A stretch of DNA of 64,000 bases from Erythroxylum novogranatense (taxonomy: Eukaryota > Streptophyta > Magnoliopsida > Malpighiales > Erythroxylaceae), in assembly GCA_029891385.1 (NCBI GenBank), contig CM057227.1:94574818-94638817 (forward strand). The letters run 5' to 3'. A program made the position numbers and the translations under genes. The notes beneath the pieces were generated by a model. The model was not told where the DNA came from. It ran no database searches and saw only the letters and a program-made list of their open reading frames with translations. How positions within the stretch are numbered: the stretch's first letter is position 1; each line of letters starts with the position of its first letter. This document shows, piece after piece, positions 1-10,897 of the stretch.

Positions 1-119
1 ATATTTAAAATGTGGATTAGCTAATGCTTATAAACAACTACTTGTAATGTACTTATAATGGGGAACCTGATGGAATATTTAAGGGAGCTAAAAGAGTGAG
101 ATAGAAGGACCCTCTTTCG

Positions 120-594
120 CCCCATTTTCACCTTATGTTTAAAGGTACTCAATAGTATGATTGTTAAAAACAATAATGCACAATCTAGGATTGTGTATCA
201 CTATAAATGTGGGGACTTCAAGATTGAAAGCTTGGAATTTATAGACGACTTCCTACTGCTATGTAGTGTTACTAAAGCATATATAATAACCTTGTGGGAG
301 GCTTAAATATTTGAAAAATTCCTAGAGTTGGAAGTCAACACAAAGAAGAGTCAGATTTCCATCTCTAGGAGTGTTAAAAAGTATGTCATATGTCTGAATA
401 CAATGACAAAGCTCAACTTCCAAGACGAACTTTTTAGATATCTGGGAATATCTATTACCACAAAGAGGTTATCGTATGGTGAGTGTAAACTACTTCTAAA
501 AGTACTTCATAAAAGAATAAATAACTGGGAAAAAAATGGCTTTCCTATATAGGGAGGTTGCAGTGTATTGGATGAATCATTTCATATTGTTAAA
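120..594 (+). pseudogene. LINE copy A, reverse-transcriptase fragment (first half)
   Basis: Decayed reverse-transcriptase domain of a non-LTR (LINE) retrotransposon. Translation around 238-249 gives FIDD, a worn form of the F/YADD catalytic box. It is followed by a region reading KSQISISRSV, then LGISITTKRLSYGEC and RINNW, the pattern seen downstream of the active site in plant LINE reverse transcriptases. The longest open stretch is only about 74 codons (328-552), so this is a relic. The coding sense stops at 594, where a Copia element is inserted, and resumes at 9425. The 5' part lies outside the window or is too decayed to see. Confidence 0.75.
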
Positions 595-1182
595 TGATAA
601 AACCGTATAAGTAGTTGTTTTGTAAACTTTCTATTATGTTTCTAAAAAACACAAATAATAGAAAAATTAAAAGCACTAAATTAAACAATACCGAGATTTG
701 CTAATGTAGTTCAACCCACTTTACCTACGTCTATGGGGCCCTCACCCAGCTAAATCAATTTCATAAAAGTGCAATAGATTTACATAAGGCCACACCGAAC
801 CATCACCACTCAATCCTTATAGCTATCTTTAAATCTTACTTCCTGTGAAAGATTTTCACACCCAATAACATGACAGACTCGTGTTAACCTCGTCAAATGA
901 TTTTTCTAAACAACTTTTAATAAAAGATAATTAAAAAATAACTCAAGTAATCAATCAACTAAGAACAGAACAATGATATACTTGAGATAAAATAAGGACT
1001 TCCCTATAGTTTCAGCTTCTTGAAATACATCCACCAGTTGGATTAATTTATGTCAGCTTTAGAACCAGACCACAATTTCTCAATTAACAAATGACACACA
1101 CAAAAACGTGCACACAGTGCTGAAATACCTTCTAGTTGAACTATTATACTAAATAAAAAGATATATACCATATATTTTAACA
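595..1182 (-). repeat. Copia-1 3' LTR (internally deleted)
   Basis: It aligns with 8232-9424 from TGATAAAACC onward and again at the last 35 or so bases, but lacks about 600 bp corresponding to roughly 8793-9388. It is 588 bp long against 1193 bp for the other LTR. The outer ends are intact, so the deletion occurred after or during insertion. Confidence 0.88.
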
Positions 1183-1380
1183 ATCTCCTTCTTTTTGGCT
1201 TCTTTGTCACAATTATTAAACTACCCCTAAATAACATAATTGGACACAGAAATGTTTAATCCACAATGCTCCCCCTCAATTCAAGAATCAATAGGTAACC
1301 CAAGTACAAGTTAAGCATAAACAACAAATCATAAAAGATTAAATAAAACTTCATTCAAGTCTTATCTTCTCCCCCCTTTG
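1183..1380 (-). other. Copia-1 purine-rich tracts next to the 3' LTR
   Basis: On the minus strand AAAAGAAGGAGAT lies directly before the LTR (about 1183-1196). Two further G-rich tracts occur upstream, at about 1268-1278 and 1367-1380. The abutting tract is the expected primer for plus-strand synthesis; the extra copies resemble the multiple purine tracts of Sireviruses. Confidence 0.6.
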
Positions 1381-1406
1381 AGATAACAGATGCCAAAAAG
1401 ACTAAC

Positions 1407-2651
1407 TTAAGGAGCACCAGAAAATCGTAGAACTTGTTGCTTTAAGTTGCGAAGTGCATCATTAGCCACTTGAATGATGCCTTCAATCCTCTCAATTTTA
1501 GTGAAAAGAGCTGCATGAGGATTAACAAAAGTTGTCCCTGATACATCCGAGGGGCCACATTTGGTGTATGACAAATCCCCTACCTGTGGTTGACAAAAAA
1601 TCCTTAGTGAGATGTTCATTAAGGCCGCTAACTCAAGGAAACTCGACTCTATCTTGAGAACTTCATTGGCATAGAAAATTGCAAGATTAAGCATGGAAAG
1701 TATATTAAAAAGAATGTGGCTTATTCTTAATGGCCAACATAGCTTCAATAATGAGGTGTCCAAGATTGAATCGCACCCCAGTACCGATCACATAAATCAA
1801 TTTGGTCTGCGCCAAGTAGACAAAAACAACGTGTGTGCTCAGCATTTTAAAGAGTACGAAATACTTTTGGGTAAGCATTAAGGAATGAAGCACAGGGCTA
1901 GATGGCCATGCAATCAATTTTTCACCAGATAGTACCATAGCATTTAAGTCAATTGACACATTCCAATCATCATCATAAAGTAGATCACTAATCAAATTAT
2001 CAAATCCCATAAACAAATCTAAATGACCAACATCAAAATGAACTATCCGACCCCCATATATACTGCTCTATAATTCATAACAGTCTCATTCAAAATATCA
2101 TAAGATAAATTACAATAAAATTCTTTTACCAGATATGAATCATAGTGTTGCAGAAGCAGTGAGGCTTGCAATAAAATTTGCTTTGATAATAAAGTGTCCA
2201 GACCATGTTGTTGAAACTCTTCTAAGTTGATTAGGTGATAGAGAACAAACTCGTAAGTGTTGAGAGTAGCCTATTTCTGTTCAGTCGTAGAAGAATAGAA
2301 CTTAAAGGAAATCGCATTATCCACTGTCAGGCAGATAGAAGAATTACATTAAGGTGGCTGAACTATTTTTCAAGCCTACACCTTTGTATGTGTTTGAGGA
2401 GCCGTAAGAGACGTAGTTGGTAGAACAGATGCTATTGGAGTCTCATTAGAATCTGAACTAGAGTCTTCAACCATGGATAATATGACCTGAGTAACATCAT
2501 CATCTAGATCTGGTATTTTTTCCCGAATAGAGGTAGTGTTGGGAATATCAATGGGAACCGCCAAAGATGACCCATCCCTGGTGAATCTCCTTCTAGGTGT
2601 CGGGTTCAACTTTAATCGACTTGAACGACATGTTAGAGCTGTTATCTTCAT
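1407..2651 (-). pseudogene. Copia-1 extra ORF downstream of pol (broken)
   Basis: About 1.2 kb of minus-strand coding sense lies between the RNase H end and the 3' LTR, where simple Copia elements have nothing. It is open in pieces: 2376-2651 (91 codons, rich in Ser, Thr and Asp), 1705-2016 (103 codons) and 1407-1763 (118 codons), the last two overlapping in different frames, which indicates a frameshift near 1710-1760. The middle piece contains GVRFNLGHLIIEAML, which resembles the 'putative plant transposon protein' type of domain found in extra ORFs of plant retroelements. That resemblance is from memory of the family and needs a profile search. Some Sireviruses carry an envelope-like ORF in this position; no signal peptide or clear membrane segment is visible here. 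Confidence 0.5.
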
Positions 2652-3009
2652 AGAAAGAGGATATGGGTCTTTGATGGAGACTCACAAATTCCACAAATAC
2701 GTTGGGTTCACGGTGGAGGAAGCTTCAACCCAATTTTGTGGGTGTTTGGAAGCTTAAGAGCTAACACAAATGAGAAATAGATGAAGCTTCAGTGGTGACG
2801 TCCCTTTAAATCCAATATAGATTCAATGCCCACGATGAAGATGTCTTCAACGCAGCCAAGTTAGTGATGTGGATTTTTGAAGTGGACGGATAGAGAGGTG
2901 AAGAGAGGCGTTGATGAGAGGAGAAAGACACTTAGGGATTTTTAATCCCTTGGATGAAAAACACATCGTTTTCCTTTTATTTTTCAAATTTTTAAATAAA
3001 TAAAAATAA

Positions 3010-6000
3010 TACATCGATAATGTAAAACATAAAGTCCTAAAGCCTCTCGAAGAAGTTCAAACCTGATTGCATCAAGAGGTTTCGTAAAGATATCCACCAA
3101 CTACTTTTCTGTAGATACATGTGACAAGGTTACTATTTTGCTTTCCATAAGCTCACGAATAAAGTAGTACCTGAGATCAATGTGTTTTCTTCTTAAATCC
3201 TGAATCGAATTCTTAGAGATGTCTATGGCACTCTTGTTATTGCAAAATATTTTTAACACATTCTGATCAATCTCATATTCTTCTAACATTTGTTTCATCC
3301 AAAGAAGTTATAAACAACAACTACTGCAGCGATATATTCTGCCTCTGTGACCGACAGTGAGATTGGATTATGTTTCTTGCTGTACCAAGAGATCAAATTA
3401 TTTTCTAAGAAGAAATAACCACTTGAAGTGCTTTTCCGATCATCTAAGTTGCCATCCCAATTTGCATCACTATATTGAGCTAGATAAGATGTCGAGTTAG
3501 ATGCATACCATATCCCAAAATCAGATGTTCCACTTACATATCTAATAATTCTCTTAACTGCTATTAGATGTGTTTCTTTCAGATTGGCTTGATAGTGAGC
3601 ACATACACCAACACTATAATAAATATTTGGCCTAATTGTGGTCAAATACAATAAACTTCCGATCATGCTTCAATATAAACTAATATCAATGCTTTTACCA
3701 TTCCTGTCTCTGTTTAGCTTTATTGAGACACTTATAGGTGTTCTCGCTTATCTTGCATTGTCAAGACTGAACTTCTTTATTAAGCTCTTGTCATATTCGA
3801 TTTGTGAAACCAAAATTCAATCCTTCACTTGTTTAATTTGCAAGCCCAAACAGAAATTCAGTTCACCTACCAGATGTCATTAATTCAACAAATTCATCTA
3901 CCATCTTCGAATGAGTATAACCAAACACAATGTCATCAACGTAGATTTGAGCAATTACCAAGTTAGATCTAACCTTTTTAATAAACAAAGGTTTGTCAAC
4001 ACTACCTCATTCATATCCTTGCTTAATGAGATATTGTGTGAGCCTTTGGCACCAAGCTTTTGGTGTTTGTTTGAGACCGTAAAGAGCTTTCTTTAGTTTA
4101 AAGACATGGTCTGCATGGGCTAAATCAATAAATCCTTTAGTTGCTTGACATACTTGTCTTGCTGTATGAACCCATTCAGAAAAGCACTTTTTACATCCAT
4201 TTGATAAAGCTTAAACCCTTTCATGCATGCTATATCCAATAATAGTCTGATAGACTCAAGTCGTGTCACCAGTGAAAAAGTTTCGTCAAAGTCTATTCCT
4301 TCAACCTGAGAATATCCCTGAGCTACTAACCTTGATTTATTTCTTGTTACATTACCCTTTTCATCTGTTTTATTTCGAAACACCCATTTTATTCCAATCA
4401 CATTAGCATTTGATGGTCTTGGCACCGATTCCTATACATCATTCCGTGCAAATTGAACCAATTCATCTTGCATAACTGTTATCCAAAACTTAACTTGTAG
4501 AGCTTCTTTAAGGTTCTTTGGCTCGAAAGAAGAAGTGTATCATAAATAGCCCTCAAGTTCTCGATAATCAACCCTTCTACCATCTCTTATTTTTCTTCTT
4601 TCATTAACATCTCCAATAACGTTCTCTATGGGATGACTTCTTCTGATTCAGGATGGAGGATCTCTGTTCACGTTAGCTTCTCTCGAGTTTTGAACATTTA
4701 CTGGAACAATTTTTGCATCGAGTGTTTTGGTTGATTCATCATCTGAAGTAATTGACAGTTTTTCAATTCACGTAGTTACTTCCCCAGTAGAAACTAACTG
4801 CAGATCTAGGCAATTCTTCAATCTTGTCTCGCTGCTTGTTTGAGTTGATTATGAGGATTGGTTCTGTGGATTTTCTTCTGCCACTTGATCATTTAACAGA
4901 GATACATCATCTATCACAACATTTATGGACTCTAGCTCTTTCTTGGTTCTTTCATTATACACTCTGTAAGCTTCACTGTGAGTTGAATAACTAATGAAGA
5001 TTCCTTCATCACTTTTGCTCTAGAATTTTCCAAGCTATTCCCGATCTCTAAGAATGTGCACTTACTGCCAAAAACATGAAAGTAATTCACATCTAGTTTC
5101 TTTCCCTTCTAGAGTTCATAGGATGTTGTTCAAGATGCTTCGAAGATATACTCTGTTACATATGTAGCATGCTGTATTAACTACTTCAGCCCAAAATTAC
5201 ATAGGCAATTGTCTTCCATTTAACATAGATTTGGTCATTTCTTAAATTATTCTATTTTTCCTTTCGGCAATTCCATTTTGTTGTGGAGTTTTAGGTGGTG
5301 AAAATTCTTGTATGATACCATACTTATCATAAAAGTCATTAAAGCTTGTATTCTCAAATTCCCTTCCGTGATCTGATCGAATTCTCAATATAGTCGTATT
5401 TTTCATGTTAATGACTTGTACATATAGGCTTCTAAAAGCCTTGAAAGCATCTAATTTTTCTTTTAAAAATGATACCAAATATATCTCGAATAATCGTCAC
5501 CACAACTTAAAAAATCTCATTCCACCAATGCTATCATATTGTATTAGACCAACCAAATCCATATAAATTAATTCAAGTATGTATGATGAGGTAACGTGTC
5601 TAACCTTTTTGTGTGGCACTCTTATCTATTTACCCATTTGGCATATACTACAAATTGATTTCCCTTCTTTGTTTATTGTGGGTAAACCCTTACAACTTCC
5701 AATTTTGTCAACTTGCTAATGAGATCAAAGTTTACAAGACCAAGCTTTTAATTCCATAAATCAATGTTATTGTCGTGTATAACTAATTTATAGGTGGTCA
5801 TGACTTGTAACATATAACAATTGATGACCGATCGCTTGCTGCTCACTAGACACTCTCCTTGTTCAGTTAGCACCTTGCATTCTTCACTTGTAAATTTAAC
5901 TATCAAACCATCATCACAAAGTTGGCGTATACTCACCAAATTAGCTTTTAGTCCATCGACATGGAGCACATTCTTAAGGGGAGGCAATCCATCCATGCAT

Positions 6001-6150
6001 AATGTTCCTCTACCAATTACCGAACCTTCTTTCCATCTCCGAAGGTCACATGACCATCTTTACAACTCTGATAATCGGTTAAGTGATTCTTTTTCCTTAT
6101 CATGTGGCGTGAACATTCACTATCAAAATACCAACCATTTTGCAAAGTTG
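3010..6150 (-). pseudogene. Copia-1 pol remnant (protease, integrase, reverse transcriptase, RNase H)
   Basis: Domains appear in Copia order on the minus strand. Protease: WYFDSECSRHM at about 6100-6138, where the usual D-S-G reads D-S-E, so the active site is altered. Pre-integrase: 5748-5996 (LKNVLHVDGLKANLVS). Integrase core: 5242-5478 with SDHGREFEN and TPQQNGIAERKN. Reverse transcriptase: 4120-4425 (IKWVFRNK, RLVAQGYSQ, DVKSAFLNG), with an intact YVDD at 3932-3943. RNase H: 3101-3666 (YSDANWDGN, DRKSTSSGY, SVTEAEYIA, then the end around VDIFTKPLD near 3080). Stops and frameshifts separate these blocks, so no polyprotein can be made. Confidence 0.88.
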
Positions 6151-6449
6151 CTTTCATTGATTTAAGAACTACGAGAGCTTGTAATTCACTCTTTTTAACC
6201 CACGTAGATTTCGGTGTTCAGGGTTGATATTGAGATTTTTATGAAGGACGTAGAATTCTTCAACTTTGGCTTCTTTGAAACAACATCTGCAGTAACTAGT
6301 AACATCTTGGCCTTATATGCCTAATAACTCCGCAAAATGACATGTGAGTACAAATCTTTGATTCTTTCTCGATGTTTCTTCTTCTTGGATAGATCTGGAT
6401 ATATCATTTTTCTCCTCATTCACCTTAGAGTACTCACCTTTATAGCCAA

Positions 6450-8162
6450 TACCTTGAAGATCCCTTTTAACCTTACCGATTTCCATTAACTTTTATAACT
6501 TTTCTATGCCTCCATTAAACATTCTCAATCCATTTTTGGTACTTATTAATCTCAGTATAGCTTCACCAAGATCATCTAATGCTAAAATCAATTTCTTTTC
6601 TAATCTTGGATGGTATTCTTCATAAAGAGATTCTCTTCTTTCAAACTTTCATTCTTTCTATATGTTTTCACCCATTTTTCATACATCGCTTTGTAAGCCT
6701 TGTAAATATTCTCCTTTTTATCATCTAAGTCACTTTTATCACTGTCATAATCTGATATTAGGTCTTGAGCTAAGTTGTCTACATTTTTCTCAAAATTTTC
6801 CGATTTCTCCCTTTTTTGTCTTCATTTACTTCCTTCTCGGTTACTTTTAAGCAAGTAACTAGACTTTTCTTGTATAAAGCAACTAACTCAACTCCATTAG
6901 CGATTTCTTCTTGACTACCATATTCACTATTGGATTCATTCTCACTCTCTAAGTATTAGCACATTCTACTTGAACGTGCCTGAAGCCTTGACACTTAGGG
7001 CATTGGATTCTCTTCACCTCCCTTTCACCTTTTTTAGTTTTGGCCTATTGTTTGAAGTTGTTATTAGATGAACTCCCACTATTTTGCCTAAACTTAGGTA
7101 TGTCCTTTTTCATCCTTTTCAGTTATTTACCAAAATTTCGTATGAGTAGTACCAAATTCTCATTCTCATCAGTTTCGTCTTCCGCATCATTCACACCTTT
7201 TCCAGTTTCAATCTATAGTGCCAATCCTTTGCTTTTAAAAAGCCTACCCTTTAAAATATTCATTTTGAAATTTGTAAGAATTTTAATTACTTTCTCCAAT
7301 GACAGATCATTAATGTCGTGGGCCTTCTCTATTGCTACAATTTTCGGAATAAATCTCGAAGGTAGTGATCTCAACATCTTCTTGACTAGTTTCAGATTGG
7401 AATATTTATTTTTGAGTTGATGTGCCTGATTCGTTATATCATGCAATCTTTCATGAAAGTCCCTAATAGTCTCATTTTAATCCCTCTTCAATTCCTCTAA
7501 CCTCACAGCTAACATCTGTAGATTTGACACTATCGCAGATTTGGACTGTTCATGAATAGTTTTTAAAGCATTCTACGCTTCTTTAGCTGATTCACAGGCT
7601 AATATCATTTAGAAGTGTCTTTCATCAACAGCATTAAAAATTGCATGCATTGCTTGTGAGTTTCTAAGGGCACTTTCTTCTTTGACTCTTGTCCATTCAG
7701 ATGGATCTTTTTCAACTTTCTCTCTTTTATTGTTAGTAATCATCGGATGTGTCCACGCATATACTACCGAATGCCAAGTTTTTGTACCCTAAGCTTGGAT
7801 GAAGACTCTCATCCGTGATTTCCATATAGGATAGTTAGAGTCATCCAACAGTGGTGGTCTAGTGATCGATGTACCCTCTTTTGTAGCCATGTTTGCGAAA
7901 CTCGGATCAAAATTGCATACATTGCTTGTGAGTTTCTAAGTGCACTTTCTTCTTCGGCTCTTATCCATTCAGATGGATCTTTTTGAACTGCCTCTCCTTT
8001 ATCATCAGTAATCATCAAATGAGTCCATCCATATACTACCAAATGCCAAGCTTTTGTATCCTAATCCTGGATGAAGACTCTCATCCATGATTTTCATGCA
8101 GGATAGTTAGAGCCATCCAACAGTGGTGGTCTGATGATCAATGCACCCTCTTTTGTAGCCAT
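6450..8162 (-). pseudogene. Copia-1 gag remnant
   Basis: The start codon is at 8162-8160 on the minus strand (MATKEGALIIRPPLLDG), shortly after the primer-binding site. A stop occurs within the first 30 codons. Recognisable blocks are 7809-8042 (KDPSEWIRAEEESALRNSQAM), 7213-7446 (LRSLPSRFIPKIVAIE, the Copia gag core) and a CCHC zinc knuckle, CPKCQGFRHVQVEC, at about 6963-7005 with all four metal ligands present. The first 272 bp or so are tandemly duplicated, so the gag start appears twice. Confidence 0.82.
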
Positions 8163-8184
8163 GTTTGTGAAACTCATATCTGTA
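7641..8184 (-). repeat. Tandem duplication of the gag 5' end
   Basis: Two direct copies of about 272 bp, 7641-7912 and 7913-8184. Both contain the gag start and the KDPSEW coding block, with scattered substitutions between them. Confidence 0.85.
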
Positions 8185-8212
8185 ACAACTTGCTACCAAG
8201 TTCTGAACTGGT

Positions 8213-8230
8213 GACCTTTTCTGATACTAA
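8213..8230 (-). other. Copia-1 primer-binding site (degenerate)
   Basis: Directly inside the 5' LTR the minus strand reads TTAGTATCAGAAAAGG. This is close to TGGTATCAGAGC, the complement of the initiator-methionine tRNA 3' end used by plant Copia elements, and it fixes the element's orientation. Confidence 0.7.
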
Positions 8231-8231
8231 T

Positions 8232-9424
8232 TGATAAAACCATATTTGTGGTTGTTTCACAAACTTTCTGTTCTATTTCTGACAAACACAAATAACAAAA
8301 AAATTAAAAGCACCAAATTAAACAATACCGAGATTTGTTAACACAGTTCGGCACACCTTGCCTATGTCTGTGGGAGCCTCACCTAGCTTAATCAATTTTA
8401 CAAAAATGCAATAGATTTACACAAGACCACACTAAGCCAACACTACTCAATCCTTGTAACTGTCTTTCAACCTCACTTTCTGTGAAAGATTTTCACACCC
8501 AATAACACAACTAACTCGTGTTAAACTCGTTAGAGGATTTTTCTAAACAACTTTTAATAAAAGATAATTAAAAAAATAACTTATGTAATCAATCAACTAA
8601 GAACATAACAATGATATACTTGAGATAAAAGAAGGACTTCCTTGTAGTTGCGGCTTCCCGAAATACATCTGAATAATTTTCCACCCGTTAGACTGATTCA
8701 TACTAGCTTCAAAACCAGACCACAACTGCTCAATTAACAAACACACAACAGAACGTGCACGCAGTGCTCAAATATCTTCCAACCAAAAGCCACTCCGATA
8801 GATGAAGTTTCAATGTAAGTGACTCCCAAAAGTATGCTATTCAAATGATTTAATATCAAAACAAGAATCCCAAGGTTCTTTACTCACGCAAATTGTCTAG
8901 CTTTAATAACTCCAGTTAAATCATATGGGATACTATACACATCATACACTCAAAAATCAAAAGTCACCCATGTATATTTCACTCACAATCCAAGAAGGAC
9001 AAGTCTGGAAAATCAAAAGTTAAACCATCGTGTATTATCAACCTAGAACACATGCACGACTTCAGCTATGTTTTTCCAGAATTTAATTAATGTCCACTAC
9101 ATAGTTAATGCAACACACATAGGATTTACCTCTGCCATCGATGGAGACATACACAATACTCACCAGTAAGAGCCCTTTACTAACACACAAAACAAATTCC
9201 CCTTATATTCTATCCACAAAATTCGGCAGTACACATATCAATTACTAACGTGATATACCACAAATTTTTCAAAGAATGGACTTCAATTATATGTAGGATT
9301 CTTTTACAGCTATAAGTGTAATAACCACATCTCTTTAAATCCAAATCCAATTAATATCTTATATGTCCAATTAATAAATAAGATGCCAAACTAAATAAAA
9401 AAATTTATACCATATATCTTAACA
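8232..9424 (-). repeat. Copia-1 5' LTR (full length)
   Basis: 1193-bp LTR ending CTTAACA against the TCAAA target duplication. The part from 8853 onward was later copied, with adjacent LINE sequence, to 9829-10398. Confidence 0.88.
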
Positions 9425-10755
9425 TCAAAGAAGATTATTAAGGAAATTGAAAAGGTGATCAAAATAGGAATAGATAATTATTAAAGCTCGAAAGTTAAAT
9501 GGCAAGAGGCATGTAAACTAAGAAAGGAGCGAGGGCTCAGAATAACTTCGTTAAGTTTTATAAATAAGGTAATAATGGTTAAGAAAATATGGAGAATTCT
9601 AATAGATAAGGAAACAATGTAGGTCCAATGGGTACACACCCACTTTTTGAAAGATAAGAGCATTCGGTTTAAATCCCCAATAGCTAACTTTTCTCGAACA
9701 ATGAACCAACTGTTATAGCATCATAGGGAAGATAAGAAACACGATAGGGAATAGAGATAAAACCTTTTTTGGCATGACAATGGGAACAACCTAGGTCCAT
9801 ATATATATAAGCAAAGGTAAAGGATTACATATCAAAACAAGAATCCCAAGGTTCTTTACTCACGCAAATTGTCCAACTTCAACAACTCCAATTAAACCAT
9901 ATAGGATACTACACACACCATCCACTCAAAATCAAAAGTTACCCATGTATATTTCACGCACAATCGAAAAAGGACAAGTTTGGAAAATCAAAAGTTAAAT
10001 CACCGTGTATTACCAACCCAGAACACATGCAAGACTTTAGCTATGTTTTTCCAGGATTCAATTAATGTCCACTACACAATTAATGCAACACACACAAGAT
10101 TCACCTCTGCCATAGATGGAGACATACACGATACTCACCAGCAAGAGCCCTTCACCAACACGCAAAACAAATTCCCCTTATATTCTATCCATAAAATCTG
10201 GCAGTACACATATCAATTACCAACGTGATATACCACAAATTTTTCAGAGAATGGACTTCAATTTTGTATAGGATTCTTTCACAACTATAAGTGTAACAAC
10301 CACATCTTTTTAAATCCAAGTCTAATTAATATCTTATATGTTCAATTAATAAATAAGATGCCAAAACAAAAAAAAAGATATATACCATATGTCTAACATC
10401 AAAGAAGATTATTAAGGAAATTGAAAGGGTGATCAAAATAGGAATAGATAATTATCAAAGCTCGAAAGTTAAATGGAAAGAGGCATGTAAACTAAGAAAG
10501 GAGCAAGGGCTCAGAATAACTTCATTAAGTTTTATAAATAAGTTAATAATGGTCAAGAACATTTGGAGAATTCTAATAGATATGGAAACAATATAGTTCC
10601 AATGGGTGCACCCCCACTTTTTGAAAGATAAGAGCTTTCGGTTTAAATCCCCAACACTAAATCCCCAACAGCTAACTTTTCGTAGACAATGAACCAGCTA
10701 TTATAGCATCATGGGGAAGATAAGAAACACGATAGGTTACAAAGAAAAAACCTTA
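8853..10755. repeat. Tandem duplication across the Copia-1 LTR / LINE junction
   Basis: Segment 8853-9828 (LTR end, junction, LINE) recurs as 9829-about 10755. In the second copy the LTR again ends at 10398 and is followed by TCAAAGAAGATT. The breakpoint shares ATATCAAAAC, consistent with unequal exchange or microhomology repair. Near 10741-10800 a partly inverted echo of the same LINE sequence forms a small stem (CAAAGAAAAAACC against GGTTTCTTTG). Confidence 0.85.
9425..9828 (+). pseudogene. LINE copy A, continuation after the Copia-1 insertion
   Basis: Resumes the LINE coding sense exactly where 594 left it (KKIIKEIER, then a block like the SLSFINKVIMVKKIWGIL of copy B) and matches 11194-11590. 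It ends at about 9828, where the sequence switches to a second copy of the Copia-1 LTR, the boundary of a tandem duplication. Confidence 0.75.
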
Positions 10756-10800
10756 TATATATAGATTGTTCCATTTGTCATGCCAAAGAAGGTTTCTTTG

Positions 10801-10803
<3 letters not shown>

Positions 10804-10884
<81 letters not shown>
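10804..10884. repeat. (TA)n microsatellite
   Basis: About 40 uninterrupted TA units at the left border of LINE copy B. The apparent Ile/Tyr-repeat ORF across it is an artefact. Confidence 0.97.
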
Positions 10885-10886
<2 letters not shown>

Positions 10887-10897
10887 TAATGTATCGA

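Larger units (their letters stand above)
595..9424 (-). mobile_element. Copia-1: complete but decayed Copia LTR retrotransposon, Sirevirus-like
   Basis: The element is bounded by two LTRs beginning TGATAAAACC and ending TTAACA on the plus strand (595-1182 and 8232-9424). A 5-bp target duplication flanks it, TTAAA (590-594) and TCAAA (9425-9429), differing at one base. It sits inside LINE copy A. The paralogous LINE copy B has the same sequence uninterrupted at 11194-11198 (TCAAA), so the insertion boundaries are certain. Read on the minus strand, the order is 5' LTR, primer-binding site, gag, protease, integrase, reverse transcriptase, RNase H, an additional ORF, purine tracts, 3' LTR. The extra ORF after pol and the repeated purine tracts match the Sirevirus branch of Copia. 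Every coding region carries stops or frameshifts, so it is not autonomous. Confidence 0.92.
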
